Shown here in pieces: positions 62,310-64,000 of a stretch of 64,000 nucleotides of DNA. The notes below the pieces were generated by a model. That model was not told where the DNA came from, did no database searches, and saw only the letters and a list, made by a program, of their open reading frames with translations. The DNA lies in contig JBDKRG010000036.1 in NCBI GenBank assembly GCA_039683515.1, positions 1 to 64,000 on the forward strand, written 5' to 3'. Within the stretch, counting starts at the first letter, position 1; each line of letters opens with the position of its first letter. The position numbers were made by a program, and so were the translations under genes. The stretch is from JAJFUE01 sp039683515 (GTDB lineage: Bacteria > Sumerlaeota > Sumerlaeia > MVZB01).

Positions 62310-63416
62310 CTAATTGAACAACACGGCTTCGGCGATGAGGCCGGGACCGAACGCGAGGGCGACGGCGGGACGCGGGGCGTTCGTTTTGGCGAGCCGTTCC
62401 AGAATAAACAGAATCGTCGGCGAGGACATGTTGCCGCATTGCGCGAGCACCTCGCGCGAGGCGCCGAGCGCCGCGTGATCAAGCCCCAGCGCGCTTTCTA
62501 CAGACGAAAGGATGCGCGGGCCGCCGGGGTGGACCGCCCAGCTGTTGATCTGCCCGGCGCGCAGTCCGTTCGACGCGAGCCATCCCTCAAGCCACGGCCT
62601 CAGAGATTGCCCGATCAGCTCGGGCACCTTCGGCGAGAGCGTCATCTCGAATCCGTTGTCGCCGATCCGCCACGTCATCGCGTCGAGGCTGTCCGGGATC
62701 AGATACGAGCCCGTCGCGGAGATCGCCCAACCGCCCTCGCCGGCGCCGATCACCGCCGCCGCCGCGCCGTCGGCAAACAGCGCATTGGAAACGATCTTGT
62801 CCGAGTCGGCGCTGAACTGGTAATGCAGGCTGCACAGCTCGAGCGCGCACAGCAGCACGCGCGCGTCCGCGTCCGCGCCGCAGATCGCCCGCGCCACGCG
62901 CAGCCCGTTGAGCGCCCCATGGCACCCCATGAAGCCGATGTGCGTGCGCTCGACCGTCGGCGCAAGCCCCAGTTCACGGATCAGCGCGACGTCGATCCCC
63001 GGCGCGGAAAAACCGCTGCACGACACCGTCACAAGATGCGTGATGTGATGGCGGATTTCGGCTTGCGGACTGCGGGCTGTGAATGCCTCGGCCGATTCGA
63101 TTGCGGATCGTGCCGCGCGCGCTGCAAGCGAGGGCGCCAGCCGGTGGTAGACATCCATCCGCTCGGCCGTCGATGGATTGCGGATTTCGGACTGATCGCG
63201 AATCGAGTAAAAGTTCTGTTCGGGTTTTGAACCATGATTTGCGTGGAGCAGCACGCTGTGGCGCCGCCGCACGGTCGTGCGCCGGTACAGCGCCGGCAGC
63301 GCCATGAGCTGGCCGTTCGCGTGCCGCGTGAGCCTGATCGCCAGTTCGGCCGCGTCCGCCTGCTCGATGGCGTGCGCGGGCAACGCCGTCCCCCAGCCCT
63401 GGATCGCCGCGTTCAT
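62310..63416 (-). CDS. Type III polyketide synthase
   Basis: A 368-residue chalcone-synthase-like enzyme. The catalytic triad is visible: Cys165 in 'GFMGCHGALNGLR', His296 in 'WAVHPGGPRIL' and Asn329 in 'CGNMSSPTILF'. It condenses malonyl-CoA units onto an acyl starter, giving alkylresorcinols, pyrones or similar. Two segments (about 71-82 and 116-122, 'SIRDQSEIRNPS' and 'SPQAEIR') are encoded by heptamer-repeat DNA and look like insertions. The ATG overlaps the stop of the flavoprotein gene by four bases, so the pair is an operon. The product may be a membrane lipid or secondary metabolite; methyltransferases may lie beyond the edge. Confidence 0.93.
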   Translation of the reverse strand: MNAAIQGWGTALPAHAIEQADAAELAIRLTRHANGQLMALPALYRRTTVRRRHSVLLHANHGSKPEQNFYSIRDQSEIRNPSTAERMDVYHRLAPSLAARAARSAIESAEAFTARSPQAEIRHHITHLVTVSCSGFSAPGIDVALIRELGLAPTVERTHIGFMGCHGALNGLRVARAICGADADARVLLCALELCSLHYQFSADSDKIVSNALFADGAAAAVIGAGEGGWAISATGSYLIPDSLDAMTWRIGDNGFEMTLSPKVPELIGQSLRPWLEGWLASNGLRAGQINSWAVHPGGPRILSSVESALGLDHAALGASREVLAQCGNMSSPTILFILERLAKTNAPRPAVALAFGPGLIAEAVLFN

Positions 63417-64000
63417 CGCGAGGCCCCCGGCTGCTGGATTGCGCGGATCAGCGGCGCGACCAGCGTCGGGAGCGCGCCGAGCGTCCCGACCGCGGCGCGG
63501 CTCAAGTTCGGCCGGCGCACGAGCCATGCCAGCGCCGCGCACCGCCGCCAATGGCTCCGGACGACTTTCCGGAACGTCAGCTCCCACTCGTCGGCAAGTT
63601 GCGGCGCCCAGTCCCGCGACGCGATCGGCGCGAGCGCGGTCGCCGCCACCAACGCCCACCCCATCCCTTCGCCCGTGAATGGCTCGACATAGCCGGCGCT
63701 GTCGCCGAGCGCGAACATCCGGTGCGTGGCCACGCCGGCGCGCCGCCGGCTGAGGAACGGCGTCCCGCGCCAGTCGAGCGACTCCGGGGCCTCAATTGGC
63801 GGCATGCGGCACGCGCGCAGGATCTGGGCGAGGGCGCCGGCCGGCGTGAGCTCCTTGATCATTTCCGGATCGACCGCCGCGCCGATGTTCAGCCGCCCGT
63901 CCTCGATCCGCACGAGCCCGGCGTAACCCCCCGAGGCGCAGGCCATGTGGATCGCGCCGGGCTCATAGCCCGGCTGCGAAGCCGGCGCGATCGCCCCCAG
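63413..64000 (-). CDS. FAD-dependent oxidoreductase, C-terminal part (runs off the edge)
   Basis: The open frame continues to position 64000, so only the C-terminal 195 residues are seen. 'RMFALGDSAGYVEPFTGEGMGW' is the second FAD-binding (GD) motif of geranylgeranyl-reductase and halogenase-like flavoproteins, preceded by 'GYAGLVRIEDGRLNIGAAVD'. It is coupled to the type III polyketide synthase gene by a four-base overlap. Such flavoproteins tailor type III polyketides or reduce polyprenyl chains. Its N-terminal FAD motif (GxGxxG) lies outside the window. Confidence 0.85.
   Translation of the reverse strand: MGAIAPASQPGYEPGAIHMACASGGYAGLVRIEDGRLNIGAAVDPEMIKELTPAGALAQILRACRMPPIEAPESLDWRGTPFLSRRRAGVATHRMFALGDSAGYVEPFTGEGMGWALVAATALAPIASRDWAPQLADEWELTFRKVVRSHWRRCAALAWLVRRPNLSRAAVGTLGALPTLVAPLIRAIQQPGASR

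Overview
High-GC DNA from a Gram-negative bacterium with large intergenic spaces. The envelope type follows from heptose biosynthesis genes for an LPS-like glycan (gmhB, hldC), an OmpA-type lipoprotein, a parvulin-type foldase and an exosortase/EpsI pair. Very large secreted FG-GAP, PKD and repeat proteins, a large SRP RNA with an Alu domain, and many simple-sequence and palindromic repeats suggest Planctomycetota or a related, poorly sampled phylum. This placement is an inference; no rRNA is present to settle it.

Layout. 1-8.3 kb, minus strand: exosortase and EpsI, a CysZ-like membrane protein, a GT39-like glycosyltransferase, a zinc-ribbon protein, an App1-type phosphatase, then the heptose operon gmhB - small unknown gene - hldC. 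8.3-9.6 kb: SRP RNA, repeats and tRNA-Gln. 9.8-11.1 kb: a plus-strand operon of a DUF2089 regulator and two related membrane proteins. 11.2-12.6 kb: GNAT acetyltransferase and amidohydrolase. 13.3-19.0 kb: an operon of four paralogous membrane-anchored proteins. 19.1-21.8 kb: repeats, tRNA-Thr, rluB and scpB. 22.2-36.2 kb, plus strand: a small secreted protein, a 2366-residue FG-GAP protein with a dead matrixin-like domain, a SpoIVB-type (S55) protein, a SnoaL-like protein, a beta-propeller protein and a nucleotide-sugar epimerase. 36.4-46.5 kb: tRNA-Arg, then a cassette of three giant secreted proteins made of 20-residue cysteine-bearing repeats, two small partner proteins and one deletion remnant, followed by a 2-hydroxyacid dehydrogenase and a CMP-sugar synthetase. 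46.5-64 kb, minus strand: a secreted glycosidase-like protein, OmpA lipoprotein, a GxxExxY nuclease-like gene between palindromic direct repeats, dihydroorotase, two PKD proteins, purD, a parvulin, an FtsX-like permease, and a type III polyketide synthase overlapping a flavoprotein that runs off the window.

How the genes fit together. Housekeeping genes (pyrC, purD, scpB, rluB, SRP RNA, three tRNAs) are scattered among genes for surface glycans and secreted adhesin-like proteins. The most unusual item is the 36.7-44.0 kb cassette. Its three paralogues share an N-terminal head, a pectate-lyase-like middle part, 10-12 tandem 20-residue repeats with one Cys per repeat, and a common tail. The region also holds several families of small noncoding repeats. 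One is a palindrome headed by GTAG that sits exactly at, or just after, stop codons. Another is a heptamer repeat (AATCCGC/AATCCGA) that has entered at least two reading frames without breaking them.
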